Origin: Aequitasia sp047973235
GTDB taxonomy: Bacteria; Bacillota; Clostridia; Lachnospirales; Lachnospiraceae
Reading direction: 5' to 3'
Length of the DNA: 5,515 nucleotides
Assembly: GCA_047973235.1 (NCBI GenBank)
Contig: JBKEBP010000135.1
Location: 1 to 5,515, forward strand
A program made the translations under genes and the position numbers. The notes beneath the pieces are model-generated. The model made no database searches. It saw only the letters and a list, made by a program, of their open reading frames with translations, and was not told the DNA's origin. This document shows positions 4,401 to 5,515 of the stretch, piece after piece (position 1 is the stretch's first letter; each line of letters opens with the position of its first letter).

Positions 4401-5515
4401 CCATATCAAACTCAACCTGTTCCGGAACATACCAATATTCAGCTCCTCCGTTAAGAATAAACTCCCTAAGAATTTTATCAATTTTAGGGTGTATCTTACG
4501 CCTAGGAATATCCATACCTTCTTTTTTCTCGAAGTAACGCTGAGCAATATCCATATCTATGGTTTGTTTCAACTTTTCAAAACGTCCAAACTCATCAATA
4601 TTATGTTCGTTAACATTTAATGAAATAAAATATTTTAAAGCATTTTCATCAATTCCAAGCTTAATAGCAAAGTTATGTAGTTCATCATTCTTTGCCTTCG
4701 CCCTATAGGAAGATATGTAATCCTTTATGGATTTTGACTCATCATATACCAAAAAAGCATTCTGAATGTCTCTAATAACAATGTGTGCATATTTCTGTTC
4801 TTCTTGCGACAGTGTAGCAAAGGATTTGTGAAGTTCATTCAACATTGCACTCTTCGTATACTCGTCAGCACCTTCCTGAACCAGCTTATAATATTTACGA
4901 AATCTAGAATTCATATAATCAGAATCAATTTTATCGGTAGGTAAAGACATTAAAAAGGGGTCAATATCATATCCCACATCAGAATCGCCTCCACTGCCAC
5001 CTCTTTTTAACTCTTTATAACGTGCCAATAGGGTTTCATATGTCATCTTATCAAAAAGCAATGTGACAGTTCCGTCAACGATTCCATCACCCTCTCCATA
5101 TTCTAATTTTTCCCACACAAATCCCTGTACTCTCGCAGATTCAAGATAACTACTTAACTGTCGGAACAAACTAGCAAACTTCCTTTTCTCATCTGCTTCC
5201 TCTGGTAAACTCGAGAAATCCGGTATACCGGCGAGCTCAAAAATGACCTTTATATCCAAAAATACTTGATTCATTTTTTCAAGATTCTGCTTTAGCTTAG
5301 GTACAAATATTCCAAATGGTTTATCTCCAGAATATGATTTAAAGGCATAATCAATTATATTTTTCATTGTATATGGTCGACGGTAATATCGAATAATTCC
5401 GTGCTTTTTATCGTTTTGAAACACTCTGTTTGTACGAGAAAATGCCTGTATAATCATCTCTATATTATTCCAACGATAAGACTTATCCATATACAGTGTG
5501 TTAAGCCACTTCGAA
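4378..5515 (-). CDS. hsdR: Type I restriction enzyme subunit HsdR, C-terminal part (5' end outside window)
   Basis: The frame is open to the window edge, so the gene is partial at its 5' end and the ATG at 5488-5490 is internal, not a start. The edge codons read SKWLNTLYMDKSYRW, continuing into QAFSRTNR about 15 residues on. That is helicase motif VI of the SF2 translocase in HsdR, the motor and nuclease subunit of type I restriction-modification enzymes. The remaining 350 residues match the HsdR C-terminal region: YDIDPFLMSLPTDKIDSDYM, ELHKSFATLSQEEQKYA, NINEFGRF-like NIDEFGRFEKLK, and a closing PKIDKILREFILNGG. This helical domain contacts the methyltransferase core. The nuclease domain and motifs I to V must lie to the right, and hsdM and hsdS are not in the window. 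About 378 residues are visible. No lesion is seen in this part, and it ends in TGA. Confidence 0.95.
   Translation of the reverse strand, partial: SKWLNTLYMDKSYRWNNIEMIIQAFSRTNRVFQNDKKHGIIRYYRRPYTMKNIIDYAFKSYSGDKPFGIFVPKLKQNLEKMNQVFLDIKVIFELAGIPDFSSLPEEADEKRKFASLFRQLSSYLESARVQGFVWEKLEYGEGDGIVDGTVTLLFDKMTYETLLARYKELKRGGSGGDSDVGYDIDPFLMSLPTDKIDSDYMNSRFRKYYKLVQEGADEYTKSAMLNELHKSFATLSQEEQKYAHIVIRDIQNAFLVYDESKSIKDYISSYRAKAKNDELHNFAIKLGIDENALKYFISLNVNEHNIDEFGRFEKLKQTIDMDIAQRYFEKKEGMDIPRRKIHPKIDKILREFILNGGAEYWYVPEQVEFDMVAENIKY

Noticed and set aside
309..5515. CRISPR array, tRNA or rRNA genes
   Set aside because: I saw no regularly spaced direct repeats, no cloverleaf with a CCA-type end and no conserved rRNA segments; the region is filled by protein-coding frames.

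Overview
The window looks like an accessory, defence-type locus from a low-GC Firmicute, probably a gut or rumen clostridium (Lachnospiraceae-like). The base composition is AT-rich, ribosome binding sites are strong (GGAGG, GAGG), and TTG and GTG starts sit behind good Shine-Dalgarno sequences. A small Cys-rich protein type that I associate from memory with such genomes is also present. The taxon is inference; no marker gene is in view.

Layout from left to right. Positions 1-120 are the right end of an IS66-family insertion sequence: the last 20 codons of its DDE transposase on the + strand, a strong hairpin terminator overlapping the stop codon, and a terminal inverted repeat ending at 120. 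Positions 121-308 are a gene-free, A-tract-rich spacer. Everything else lies on the minus strand and reads right to left. It begins with the C-terminal third or so of a type I restriction subunit HsdR (4378-5515, running off the window). A 173-base leader follows, with a candidate extended -10 promoter at the end of hsdR. Next come a DUF4268 protein with a PD-(D/E)XK-type nuclease core (3278-4204), a small Cys-rich gene broken by a frameshift (3022-3259), a CoiA-like coiled-coil zinc protein (1704-2981), and a PIN-domain (DUF4935-type) protein with a C-terminal zinc ribbon (309-1502).

The four genes after hsdR are closely spaced and could form one transcript. Three have nuclease-like or possibly nuclease-derived domains, and three carry zinc-ribbon-like Cys clusters. 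The set therefore looks like an accessory nuclease cassette attached to a type I restriction-modification locus. Its function is not known to me, and I infer defence only from the linkage and the domains.

The least obvious feature is damage that gene calling would hide. The CoiA-like reading frame stops at a TAG, but the same frame continues for 43 codons and encodes a textbook topoisomerase-type C4 zinc ribbon. The small Cys-rich gene is split between two frames, with a precise break near 3121. A further stranded reading frame lies just before the PIN gene. Either this cassette is decaying next to an IS66 insertion, or the sequence has errors, or some of these stops are bypassed.
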